DNA of 64,000 nucleotides from Streptomyces nigrescens. GTDB taxonomy: Bacteria; Actinomycetota; Actinomycetes; Streptomycetales; Streptomycetaceae. Below are positions 55,381 through 63,055 of this stretch, piece by piece. The stretch covers positions 5,890,001 to 5,954,000 of the forward strand of contig AP026073.1 in NCBI GenBank assembly GCA_024349765.1. The letters are read 5' to 3'. How positions within the stretch are numbered: the stretch's first letter is position 1; each line of letters opens with the position of its first letter. Position numbers and translations under genes: made by a program. The notes beneath the pieces are model-generated. The model was not told the DNA's origin. It ran no database searches and saw only the letters and a list, made by a program, of their open reading frames with translations.

Positions 55381-56403
55381 TTGTCCGATCTCGATGCCTT
55401 CATCGCGGGCCTGCCCAAGGCGGAGCTGCACGTCCACCACGTCGGCTCGGCCTCGCCGCGGATCGTCTCCGAGCTGGCCGCCCGGCACCCGGACTCCGCG
55501 GTCCCCACCGACCCCGAAGCGCTGGCCGACTACTTCACCTTCCGCGACTTCGCGCACTTCATCGAGGTCTACCTCTCCGTCGTGGACCTGATCCGCGACG
55601 CCGAGGACGTCCGGCTGCTGACGTACGAGGTCGCCCGGGACATGGCGCGCCAGCAGATCCGCTACGCCGAGCTGACCATCACGCCGTTCAGCTCCACCCG
55701 CCGCGGCATCCCCGATGCCGCGTTCGTCGAGGCCATCGAGGACGCCCGGAAGGCCGCGGAGTCCGAGCTGGGCGTGGTGCTGCGCTGGTGCTTCGACATC
55801 CCCGGTGAGGCCGGTCTGGAGGCCGCCGAGGAGACCGCCCGGATCGCCTGCGACCTGCAGCCCGAGGGGCTGGTGTCGTTCGGGCTCGGCGGGCCCGAAA
55901 TCGGCGTCCCGCGCCCCCAGTTCAAGCCGTACTTCGACCGCGCGATCGCCGCCGGGCTGCGCTCCGTACCGCACGCCGGCGAGACCACCGGCCCCGGCAC
56001 GATCTGGGACGCGCTCCGCGACCTCCGCGCCGAGCGCATCGGGCACGGCACCAGCGCGCCCCAGGACCCCGCGCTGCTCGCCCATCTCGCCGAGCGCCGC
56101 ATCCCGTTGGAGGTCTGCCCCACCTCCAACATCGCCACCCGCGCGGTCCGCACCCTGGACGAGCACCCGATCAAGGAGATGGTCGACGCGGGCGTCCTGG
56201 TCACCATCAACAGCGACGACCCCCCGATGTTCGGCACCGACCTCAACACCGAATACGCCGTCGCCGCCCGCCTGTTGGGCCTGGACACCGCCGGGCTGGC
56301 CGCCCTGGCCAAGAACGCCGTCGAGGCCTCCTTCATGGACGCCCCGGCCAAGGCCCGGCTGGCCGCCGAGATCGACACGTACGCCACCTCCTGGCGCGGC
56401 TGA
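55381..56403 (+). CDS. Adenosine-deaminase family enzyme, probable 6-amino-6-deoxyfutalosine deaminase
   Basis: 340 residues from TTG 55381, chosen for AGGAGG 9 nt upstream and because an upstream ATG overlaps a terminator. Amidohydrolase-type deaminase: metal His pair in ELHVHHVGSASP (H17, H19), ITPFSS, the catalytic-region HAGETTGPGTIWDAL, and INSDDPPMFGT with the metal Asp. HHVGSA replaces the usual HLDGSL of adenosine deaminase. As I recall, a Streptomyces coelicolor protein of this family and neighbourhood was shown to deaminate aminodeoxyfutalosine in menaquinone synthesis. I assign that by context and family, not by proof. Flanked by terminators on both sides. Confidence 0.82.
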   Translation: MSDLDAFIAGLPKAELHVHHVGSASPRIVSELAARHPDSAVPTDPEALADYFTFRDFAHFIEVYLSVVDLIRDAEDVRLLTYEVARDMARQQIRYAELTITPFSSTRRGIPDAAFVEAIEDARKAAESELGVVLRWCFDIPGEAGLEAAEETARIACDLQPEGLVSFGLGGPEIGVPRPQFKPYFDRAIAAGLRSVPHAGETTGPGTIWDALRDLRAERIGHGTSAPQDPALLAHLAERRIPLEVCPTSNIATRAVRTLDEHPIKEMVDAGVLVTINSDDPPMFGTDLNTEYAVAARLLGLDTAGLAALAKNAVEASFMDAPAKARLAAEIDTYATSWRG

Positions 56404-56445
56404 ACGGCGCCACCGCCCGCCGACGGCACCACGGTTGCCCGCTGA

Positions 56446-56477
56446 CCGGCGGCGTTCCCCGACGGGAAGGCCGCCGG
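56446..56477 (+). terminator. Terminator of the deaminase gene
   Basis: Outer CCGGCGGC/GCCGCCGG stem (56446-56453 with 56470-56477) and inner TTCCC/GGGAA stem with a CGAC loop, 43 bp after the stop. Confidence 0.8.
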
Positions 56478-56573
56478 CATCGCCGACACAACGACCGGAT
56501 CCGTCCGCGTCATATCCGGCCAAACGCCTTATCCTGCCCTCCTGACGAGGTGTCACACAGTGCAGGAGGTCGC

Positions 56574-57218
56574 GTGCCCGGCTCACGAGGCGATGCGGAG
56601 GACCCCCACGGCGGGACGGGCGACTCGGGAACGGGCACGCGTACGGCCACGCCCGACGAGCGCTCCTGGCTGAAGCGGCACGGCCCCGAGACGCTGATCG
56701 GTTCGGTGATCGTGGCCGCGGTGACCACCGTGCTGACCGTGACGATCCCGCTGCTCGCGGGCGGCGACCCGGACGACGACCGCGGCGGCGGGGCCGGCCC
56801 CGTCCTCACCCCGTCCGCCGTCACGGCCGCGACCGAGCCCCCGACCTGCACGATGATCGACTGCGACGGCCTCGACCCCAAGGACACCCACTGCGACCGG
56901 GGCGCGGTCACCCTGGCCCGGGAGATGGCCGGCAGCATGCAGGTCTCGGTCCGCTACAGCCCCGGCTGCCGAACGGTCTGGGGCAAGCTGACCGGCGCCG
57001 AGGAGGGCGACACGATCGAGATCGCCACCTCCCCGGCCAAGAAGGAACGCAAAGCGGTCCGCACCGGGCACACCCAGTACACGGCCATGCTCCCGGCCGG
57101 CCAGACCTTCTCCGCCCAGGCGATCGGCACCAGCCTCAAGGGCCAGCCCGCCCACGACCTCCCGCCGGGCCACCAGGTCCCCGTCGGAGCCGGCCAGAAC
57201 GACATCCCACCGCTCTAG
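56574..57218 (+). CDS. DUF2690 membrane-anchored protein
   Basis: 214 residues from GTG 56574, chosen for AGGAGG 5 nt upstream over a GTG at 56550. A charged N-terminus is followed by one membrane helix at about 41-62 (LIGSVIVAAVTTVLTVTIPLL). The extracytoplasmic part has CTMIDCDGLDPKDTHCDRGA and a later GCRTVWGKL; the CDG.DP..T.CD pattern with paired Cys is the DUF2690 signature, probably disulfide-bonded. Function unknown; in Streptomyces such domains are often attached to HTH or membrane parts. Convergent with the potD2 gene, 45 bp apart. Confidence 0.8.
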   Translation: MPGSRGDAEDPHGGTGDSGTGTRTATPDERSWLKRHGPETLIGSVIVAAVTTVLTVTIPLLAGGDPDDDRGGGAGPVLTPSAVTAATEPPTCTMIDCDGLDPKDTHCDRGAVTLAREMAGSMQVSVRYSPGCRTVWGKLTGAEEGDTIEIATSPAKKERKAVRTGHTQYTAMLPAGQTFSAQAIGTSLKGQPAHDLPPGHQVPVGAGQNDIPPL

Positions 57219-57245
57219 ACGTGCCCTGCCGCCCCGCGCCCCTCC

Positions 57246-57281
57246 TTACAGCCCCACGATTCCCTACAGCCCCACGATCCC
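57246..57281 (-). repeat. 18-bp tandem duplication spanning the potD2 stop codon
   Basis: Copies at 57246-57263 and 57264-57281 differ at two positions. On minus each reads GIVGL followed by a stop, so the last codons and the stop are duplicated in frame. Read-through of the first stop would add GIVGL and stop again. Confidence 0.85.
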
Positions 57282-58445
57282 GTTCCACTCCTTCGCGAAC
57301 TCGGTCCGCTCCTTGGACGTGATGTCCCGGGCGATGGCCAGCCGCTTGCGCATCGCGTCGTCGGGGAAGATCAGCGGGTCCTCGGCGAGCGCGGCCCGCT
57401 CCTTGTCCTTGGAGGAGGCCAGGACGTCGCGCGCGGCCGGTACCGGGCAGACGTAATTGACCCAATCGGCCAGGTCCGCGGCGACCTCCGGCTCGTAGTA
57501 GTAGTCGATCAGGCGCTCCGCGTTGCGCTTGTGATCGGCGAGGTTGGGGATCATCAGGCTCTCCGCCCACAGCTCGGCGCCCTCCTGGGGCACCACGAAC
57601 TCGATGTCCGGGTTGTCCGCCTGGAGCTGGATCACATCGCCCGAGTAGGCCTGGGCGGCGAGCACGTCCCCCGAGTCGAGGTCCTTGATGTAGTCGTTGC
57701 CGGTGAAGCGCCGGATGTGGCCCTTGCGGACCAGGCCGCGGATCTGGTCGGTCATCCGGTAGAAGTCGTCCGCGGTCCAGCGGGTGATGTCGGCGCCGTT
57801 CCCCTGCATGAGCAGGGCGAACGCCTCGTCGAGCCCGGAGAGCAGGGTGACCCGGCCGCGCAGGTCGGGCTTCCAGAGGTCCGAGGTGTGCTTGATCTCC
57901 CGGCCGAGCTTCTTGCGGTTGTAGGCGATGCCGGTGATCCCGGACTGCCAGGGCACCGAGTGCAGCCGGCCGCGGTCGAAGTGCGGGGTGCGCAGCAGCG
58001 GGTCGAGGTACTTGGCGACGTGCGGCTGGGCGGCGCGGTCCATCTTCTGCACCCACCCGAGCCGGACGAACCGCGCGCACATCCAGTCACTGATGACGAT
58101 CAGGTCACGGCCGGTGCTCTGGTGGTTCATCAACGCCGGGCTGATCTTGCCGAAGAACTCGTCGTTGTCGTTGATCTCCTCGGTGTACGTGACGGAGATC
58201 CCGGTGCGCCGCTGGAACGCGTCGAGGGTGGGGCGCCGCTCCTTGTCGTGGTCGTCGACGTCGATGTAGAGCGGCCAGTTGGCGAAGACGATCTTCCGGT
58301 CCCGCCCGGAACGGTCCGGACCGCCGCGGTCCGCGGCCTCGACGTACGCGGGCGGCACCCCGCATCCGGTCAGAGCGGCCAGCGCCCCCATCACACCCGT
58401 TCCGCCCATGCCCCGGAGCAGCGTCCGCCGCGAAAGATCAGCCAT
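57264..58445 (-). CDS. Polyamine-binding lipoprotein, PotD-like (second copy)
   Basis: 393 residues from ATG 58445. The Tat-like leader SRRTLLRGMGG is followed by lipobox LTGC with Cys at 28. It is a binding-protein fold homologous to the PotD at 51.5 kb, sharing NFANWPLYI-like, YTEEINDNDEFFGKI and DSGDVLAAQAYSGD regions, and so also an amine binder. No permease or ATPase gene accompanies it, so it may feed PotABC of the first module or another carrier. It lies 146 bp after the second aldehyde dehydrogenase on the same strand, behind a hairpin. Confidence 0.9.
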   Translation of the reverse strand: MADLSRRTLLRGMGGTGVMGALAALTGCGVPPAYVEAADRGGPDRSGRDRKIVFANWPLYIDVDDHDKERRPTLDAFQRRTGISVTYTEEINDNDEFFGKISPALMNHQSTGRDLIVISDWMCARFVRLGWVQKMDRAAQPHVAKYLDPLLRTPHFDRGRLHSVPWQSGITGIAYNRKKLGREIKHTSDLWKPDLRGRVTLLSGLDEAFALLMQGNGADITRWTADDFYRMTDQIRGLVRKGHIRRFTGNDYIKDLDSGDVLAAQAYSGDVIQLQADNPDIEFVVPQEGAELWAESLMIPNLADHKRNAERLIDYYYEPEVAADLADWVNYVCPVPAARDVLASSKDKERAALAEDPLIFPDDAMRKRLAIARDITSKERTEFAKEWNGIVGL

Positions 58446-58567
58446 GGCGAGCACTCTCACGTGCCGCGGGCGGAGGCGGCAAGCGACAGAGCGTCAGTTG
58501 CCGGGCCTCCGCCCGCGACGGTGTGTCGAGCGTTCCGTGCCGCTCGACGGTGGGGATCCCCCGGGTC

Positions 58568-58584
58568 GGCCGGTCGAACCGGCC
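58568..58584 (-). terminator. Hairpin between second dehydrogenase gene and potD2
   Basis: 7-bp perfect GGCCGGT/ACCGGCC stem with a 3-nt loop, right after the stop. Probably attenuates rather than isolates potD2, since no other promoter is obvious in the 146-bp gap. Confidence 0.55.
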
Positions 58585-58591
58585 GGTCCGC

Positions 58592-60046
58592 TCAGTCGTT
58601 GAGCGAGGTCATCACGTGCTTGATCCGGGTGTAGTCGTCGAAGCCGTAGGCCGAGAGGTCCTTGCCGTAACCGGACTTCTTGAATCCGCCGTGCGGCATC
58701 TCGGCAACGAGCGGGATGTGGGTGTTGATCCACACACAGCCGAAGTCGAGGCTCTTGGACAGCCGCATGGCGCGGGCGTGGTCCTTGGTCCACACCGAGG
58801 ACGCCAGCGCGTACTCGACGCCGTTGGCCCACTCCACCGCCTGCTTCTCGTCGGAGAAGGACTGGACGGTGATGACCGGGCCGAACACCTCGTGCTGGAC
58901 GATCTCGTCGTCCTGCTTGAGGCCGGAGACGACGGTCGGGGCGAAGAAGTAGCCCTTCTCGCCGACCTGCTCGCCGCCCGCCTCGATCTTGGCGTGCGCG
59001 GGCAGGCGCTCGATGAAGCCCTTGACCTGCTTGAGCTGGTTGGCGTTGTTCAGCGGGCCGTAGAGCACGTCCTCGTCGTCGACCGCACCGGTCTTGGTCT
59101 CCGCGGCCTTCTTCGCGAGCGCGGCGACGAACTCGTCGTGGATGGACTCCTGGACGAGCACGCGGGTGGCGGCCGTACAGTCCTGGCCGGCGTTGAAGTA
59201 GCCGGCGACCGCGATGTCCTCGACGGCCTTGGCGATGTCGGTGTCCTCGAAGACGACGACCGGGGCCTTGCCGCCCAGCTCCAGGTGGACCCGCTTGAGG
59301 TCCTTGGCGGCGGACTCGGCGACCTGCATACCGGCGCGCACCGAGCCGGTGATCGAGGCCATCGCCGGGACCTCGTGCTCGACCATCAGGCGGCCGGTCT
59401 CGCGGTCACCGCAGATGACGTTGAACACGCCGCGCGGGTGGCCCAGCTCGTCCAGCACGCTGCCGATGATGTCGGCGATCAGCACCGTCGAGGCGGGGGT
59501 GGTGTCGGACGGCTTGATGACGACGGTGTTGCCCGCGGCCAGGGCCGGGGCGAACTTCCAGACGGCCATCATCATCGGGTAGTTCCACGGCGCGACCTGG
59601 GCGCAGACGCCCACCGGCTCGCGGCGGATGATGGACGTGAAGCCGGCCATGTACTCGCCGGCCGAGCGGCCCTCCAGCATCCGGGCGGCACCCGCGAAGA
59701 AGCGGATCTGGTCCACCATCGGCGGGATTTCCTCGGAGCGGACGAGCGCGATCGGCTTGCCGCAGTTCTCGGACTCGGCGGCGATCAGCTCCTCGGCGCG
59801 CTCCTCGAAGCGGTCCGCGATCTTGAGCAGGACCTTCTGCCGCTCGGCGGGGATCAGGTCACGCCATACGGGAAAAGCAGCCTCGGCCGCGGCCATCGCC
59901 GCGTCCACGTCGGCGGCACCCGAGAGAGGGGCGGTGGCGTACGCCTCACCCGTCGCGGGATTGACCACCTCCGTGGTCCGCCCGTCGGCGGCGTCCCGGA
60001 ACTCCCCGTCGATGTAGTTGCGCAGACGACGCAGTGCGGTGGTCAC
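58592..60046 (-). CDS. Gamma-aminobutyraldehyde dehydrogenase (second copy)
   Basis: 484 residues, NAD-dependent aldehyde dehydrogenase of the PatD/PuuC type. Catalytic Glu in HLELGGKAPVVV, catalytic Cys in NAGQDCTAATR (near 290), and NAD loop APWNYPMMMAVWKFAP. Homologous to the 505-residue enzyme at 52.9 kb but clearly diverged, so the two probably differ in substrate or induction. Divergent from the Lrp/AsnC gene across 200 bp. With the class III aminotransferase beyond that, it forms a transaminase plus dehydrogenase route from diamine to GABA. Confidence 0.92.
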   Translation of the reverse strand: MTTALRRLRNYIDGEFRDAADGRTTEVVNPATGEAYATAPLSGAADVDAAMAAAEAAFPVWRDLIPAERQKVLLKIADRFEERAEELIAAESENCGKPIALVRSEEIPPMVDQIRFFAGAARMLEGRSAGEYMAGFTSIIRREPVGVCAQVAPWNYPMMMAVWKFAPALAAGNTVVIKPSDTTPASTVLIADIIGSVLDELGHPRGVFNVICGDRETGRLMVEHEVPAMASITGSVRAGMQVAESAAKDLKRVHLELGGKAPVVVFEDTDIAKAVEDIAVAGYFNAGQDCTAATRVLVQESIHDEFVAALAKKAAETKTGAVDDEDVLYGPLNNANQLKQVKGFIERLPAHAKIEAGGEQVGEKGYFFAPTVVSGLKQDDEIVQHEVFGPVITVQSFSDEKQAVEWANGVEYALASSVWTKDHARAMRLSKSLDFGCVWINTHIPLVAEMPHGGFKKSGYGKDLSAYGFDDYTRIKHVMTSLND

Positions 60047-60109
60047 TGTGCGCCCCCTTCAGTCAGATGTGTCCGGTGGGTGGGAACCACTGTCCGGTGG
60101 TTTGGCACC

Positions 60110-60137
60110 ACCCTAGCCGCGTAACCCACGTTTTCAA
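60110..60137 (-). promoter_or_regulatory. Promoter of the second dehydrogenase gene
   Basis: On minus: TTGAAA (60137-60132), a 16-nt spacer, TAGGGT (60115-60110), close to the housekeeping consensus, giving a leader of about 57 nt. Confidence 0.55.
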
Positions 60138-60154
60138 CACACCCGCCACTCGGG

Positions 60155-60166
60155 AACAACGGAATC
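60155..60166. promoter_or_regulatory. Shared 12-mer AACAACGGAATC in the lrp/dehydrogenase divergent region
   Basis: Exact match to 54532-54543 (opposite strand), upstream of the other aminobutyraldehyde dehydrogenase gene. It lies 18 bp upstream of the -35 element and between two divergent genes, one encoding an Lrp/AsnC regulator. Candidate regulator site. Confidence 0.4.
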
Positions 60167-60246
60167 AGTGAAATTCTGCTCGCGACACGACTAATTTCAT
60201 CGATTTGGGGTTGCAAGACTGTCGAGGCTCGTGCACAGTGAGGGAC

Positions 60247-60720
60247 GTGGCCACTCGTGACAGAAACGGCACTCCGTCGATCGACTCCGTCTCCCTGGCG
60301 ATCATCGAGCAGCTCCAGGAGGACGGGCGCCGTCCGTACGCCGCGATCGGCAAGGCCGTGGGCCTGTCCGAGGCGGCCGTGCGCCAGCGCGTACAGAAAC
60401 TGCTCGACCAAGGCGTGATGCAGATCGTCGCGGTCACCGACCCCCTCACGGTCGGTTTCCGTCGGCAGGCAATGGTCGGCATCAACGTCGAGGGCGACCT
60501 CGACCCCGTGGCCGACGCCCTGACGACCATGGAGGAGGTCGAGTACGTCGTCATGACGGCAGGCTCCTTCGATCTCATCATCGAGATCGTCTGCGAGGAC
60601 GACGACCACCTTCTGGAAATGATCAACAAGCGGATCCGCACGCTTCCCGGCGTTCGATCCACCGAGAGCTTCGTGTACCTCAAGCTCCGGAAGCAGACCT
60701 ACACCTGGGGAACGAGATAG
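60247..60720 (+). CDS. Lrp/AsnC family transcriptional regulator
   Basis: 157 residues from GTG 60247; GTG 60238 is an alternative and neither has an ideal ribosome site. The N-terminal HTH is recognisable (DSVSLAIIEQLQEDGRRPYAAIGKAVGLSEAAVRQRVQKL). The C-terminal RAM domain (about 65-150) binds an amino acid or amine effector: VEYVVMTAGSFDLIIEIVCED. Only 2 bp separate it from the aminotransferase ATG, and it is divergent from the second dehydrogenase gene, so it is the likely local controller of the second polyamine module. Confidence 0.9.
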   Translation: MATRDRNGTPSIDSVSLAIIEQLQEDGRRPYAAIGKAVGLSEAAVRQRVQKLLDQGVMQIVAVTDPLTVGFRRQAMVGINVEGDLDPVADALTTMEEVEYVVMTAGSFDLIIEIVCEDDDHLLEMINKRIRTLPGVRSTESFVYLKLRKQTYTWGTR

Positions 60721-60722
60721 CA

Positions 60723-62084
60723 ATGAGCGCCGACCTCTCCAAGACGGCGTACGACCACCTGTGGATGCACTTCACCCGCATGTCGTCGTACGAGAACTCT
60801 CCCGTGCCCACGATCGTGCGCGGTGAGGGCACCAACATCTACGACGACAAGGGCAAGCGCTACATCGACGGCCTCGCCGGCCTCTTTGTGGTCAACGCCG
60901 GACACGGCCGGGTCGAGCTCGCCGAGACCGCATACAAGCAGGCGCAGGAACTGGCCTTCTTCCCCGTGTGGTCCTACGCCCACCCCAAGGCCGTCGAGCT
61001 GGCCGAGCGCCTGGCCCAGCACGCCCCGGGCGACCTGAACAAGGTCTTCTTCACCACCGGTGGCGGCGAGGCCGTCGAGACCGCCTGGAAGCTGGCCAAG
61101 CAGTACTTCAAGCTCACCGGCAAGCCCACCAAGCACAAGGTCATCTCGCGTGCGGTCGCCTACCACGGCACCCCGCAGGGCGCCCTGTCGATCACCGGCC
61201 TGCCGGGCCTGAAGGCCCCCTTCGAGCCGCTGGTCCCCGGCGCGCACAAGGTGCCGAACACCAACATCTACCGCGCCCCGATCTTCGGTGACGACCCGGA
61301 GGCCTTCGGCCGCTGGTGCGCCGACCAGATCGAGCAGCAGATCCTCTTCGAGGGCCCCGAGACCGTCGCGGCCGTCTTCCTGGAGCCGGTGCAGAACGCC
61401 GGTGGCTGCTTCCCGCCGCCGCCCGGCTACTTCCAGCGGGTCCGCGAGATCTGTGACCAGTACGACGTGCTGCTCGTCTCCGACGAGGTCATCTGCGCCT
61501 TCGGCCGCCTCGGCACGATGTTCGCCTGCGACAAGTTCGGCTACGTCCCGGACATGATCACCTGCGCCAAGGGCATGACCTCGGGCTACTCCCCGATCGG
61601 CGCCTGCATCATCTCCGACCGCCTGGCCGAGCCGTTCTACAAGGGCGACAACACCTTCCTGCACGGCTACACCTTCGGTGGCCACCCGGTCTCCGCGGCC
61701 GTCGGTATCGCCAACCTCGACATCTTCGAGCGTGAGGGTCTCAACAAGCACGTCCTCGACAACGAGGGCAACTTCCTGAGCACCCTGCAGAAGCTGCACG
61801 ACCTGCCGATCGTCGGCGACGTCCGCGGCAACGGCTTCTTCTACGGCATCGAGCTCGTCAAGGACAAGGCCACCAAGGAGTCGTTCAACGACGAGGAGAC
61901 CGAGCGCGTCCTGTACGGCTTCCTCTCCAAGGCCCTGTACGACAACGGTCTCTACTGCCGCGCCGACGACCGTGGCGACCCGGTCATCCAGCTGGCCCCG
62001 CCGCTGATCGCCGACCAGTCGGTCTTCGACGAGATCGAGCAGATCCTGCGCGCGGTCCTCACCGAGGCCTGGACCAAGCTCTGA
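60723..62084 (+). CDS. Class III aminotransferase, probable diamine/polyamine transaminase
   Basis: 453 residues, PLP-dependent. Phosphate-region TTGGGEAVETAWKLAKQYF, AYHGTPQGALS, PLP-ring Asp in LVSDEVICAFGRLG, Schiff-base K283 in TCAKGMTSGYSPIG, and TFGGHPVSAAVG. This subgroup (SpuC-like) transfers the amino group of putrescine or similar to pyruvate, yielding 4-aminobutanal, the substrate of the dehydrogenase genes here. Co-transcribed with the Lrp gene. Exact amine donor is inferred from context. Confidence 0.88.
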   Translation: MSADLSKTAYDHLWMHFTRMSSYENSPVPTIVRGEGTNIYDDKGKRYIDGLAGLFVVNAGHGRVELAETAYKQAQELAFFPVWSYAHPKAVELAERLAQHAPGDLNKVFFTTGGGEAVETAWKLAKQYFKLTGKPTKHKVISRAVAYHGTPQGALSITGLPGLKAPFEPLVPGAHKVPNTNIYRAPIFGDDPEAFGRWCADQIEQQILFEGPETVAAVFLEPVQNAGGCFPPPPGYFQRVREICDQYDVLLVSDEVICAFGRLGTMFACDKFGYVPDMITCAKGMTSGYSPIGACIISDRLAEPFYKGDNTFLHGYTFGGHPVSAAVGIANLDIFEREGLNKHVLDNEGNFLSTLQKLHDLPIVGDVRGNGFFYGIELVKDKATKESFNDEETERVLYGFLSKALYDNGLYCRADDRGDPVIQLAPPLIADQSVFDEIEQILRAVLTEAWTKL

Positions 62085-62150
62085 TCATCGCGTCACCTCC
62101 CGTTTCACTGATGCGGAGCTCACAGATACACAACTGAACACCCAGCGGCT

Positions 62151-62186
62151 CAGATTCACTCACTTCAAGCCATACGAGTGAATCTG
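62151..62186. promoter_or_regulatory. Inverted repeat CAGATTCACTC-N14-GAGTGAATCTG
   Basis: 11-bp perfect DNA arms in the 230-bp gap between the aminotransferase and ABC genes; as RNA the stem extends to 14 pairs. It may terminate the aminotransferase transcript or act as an operator for the ABC genes. Arms share ATTCACTC/GAGTGAAT with 18645-18677. Confidence 0.5.
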
Positions 62187-62314
62187 GGCCGTTGTGCTGC
62201 CAAGCGGCGAATACCGGGGGTCAGCAATCCTTACCGTGCTAGTGACCGTTACCCTCCATGGTCGTTCACCCGCTCGGGGGAACGAATCAACGCGAACGAG
62301 CAAGAGGTGCGCAG

Positions 62315-63055
62315 ATGGTGGCCCCGCCTGACAACGACGTTCTCTGGGCCCGCGGCCTGCACCACACGTACGGTGGGACCACCGCCCTCGCCGGAGTCTC
62401 CCTCGGCGTCCGCGAAGGCGAGATCCTCGCCGTCAACGGCCCACGCGGCAGCGGGAAGACCACCCTCCTGAAGTGCCTCTCCGGTCAACTCGTCCCGACC
62501 GAGGGCGAGGTCTGGTTCAACAGCGCCCCCGTGCACACCCTCTCCTCCCCCAGCCGCGAACGGCTGCGTCTCGACCGGTTCGGCTGGATCGACACCGAAC
62601 CCCACCTCGTTCCCGAACTCACCGCCTGGGAGAACGCCGCCCTCCCCCTGCTGCTGCGCGGCACCGGCGCCCGCTCCGCGAAGCACACCGCGATCGAATG
62701 GCTCGACCGCCTCGACGTCGGCATGTGCGCCCGCCGCCGCCCCGCCCAGCTCGACCAGTCCCAGCGCCAGCGCGTCGCCATCGCCCGCGCCCTCGCCACC
62801 ACCCCGCAGGTGCTGTTCGCCGACGAGCCGACCGCCCCCCTGCACCACGCCGACGGCACCCAGGTCCTGCGCACCCTGACCACCGCGGCCCGCTCGCACC
62901 AGATCACCGTGGTCCTGACCACTCACGACCCGGACATCGGCACGCTCGCCGACCGGTCCGTCGCACTTCTCGACGGCCGACAGTCGACCGCCACCCCGGC
63001 CGGCGCCGGCTCCTCCGACGAGGAAAGCAGGGCAGCGTGCTCGCTCTCCGTCTAG
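62315..63055 (+). CDS. ABC transporter ATP-binding protein with altered signature motif
   Basis: 246 residues from ATG 62315 (AGAGG 7 nt upstream; a longer frame from 62258 is less likely). Walker A GPRGSGKTT (about 42-50), Walker B VLFADEPTA and switch-His THDPD are present, in the MacB/LolD-like order ending VALLDGRQ. The signature expected as LSGGQ reads LDQSQ, and the D-loop SALD region reads APLHHAD. ATP binding is likely but the hydrolysis cycle may be asymmetric. It overlaps the downstream permease gene by 19 bp. Probable exporter or MacB-type complex; substrate unknown. Confidence 0.88.
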   Translation: MVAPPDNDVLWARGLHHTYGGTTALAGVSLGVREGEILAVNGPRGSGKTTLLKCLSGQLVPTEGEVWFNSAPVHTLSSPSRERLRLDRFGWIDTEPHLVPELTAWENAALPLLLRGTGARSAKHTAIEWLDRLDVGMCARRRPAQLDQSQRQRVAIARALATTPQVLFADEPTAPLHHADGTQVLRTLTTAARSHQITVVLTTHDPDIGTLADRSVALLDGRQSTATPAGAGSSDEESRAACSLSV

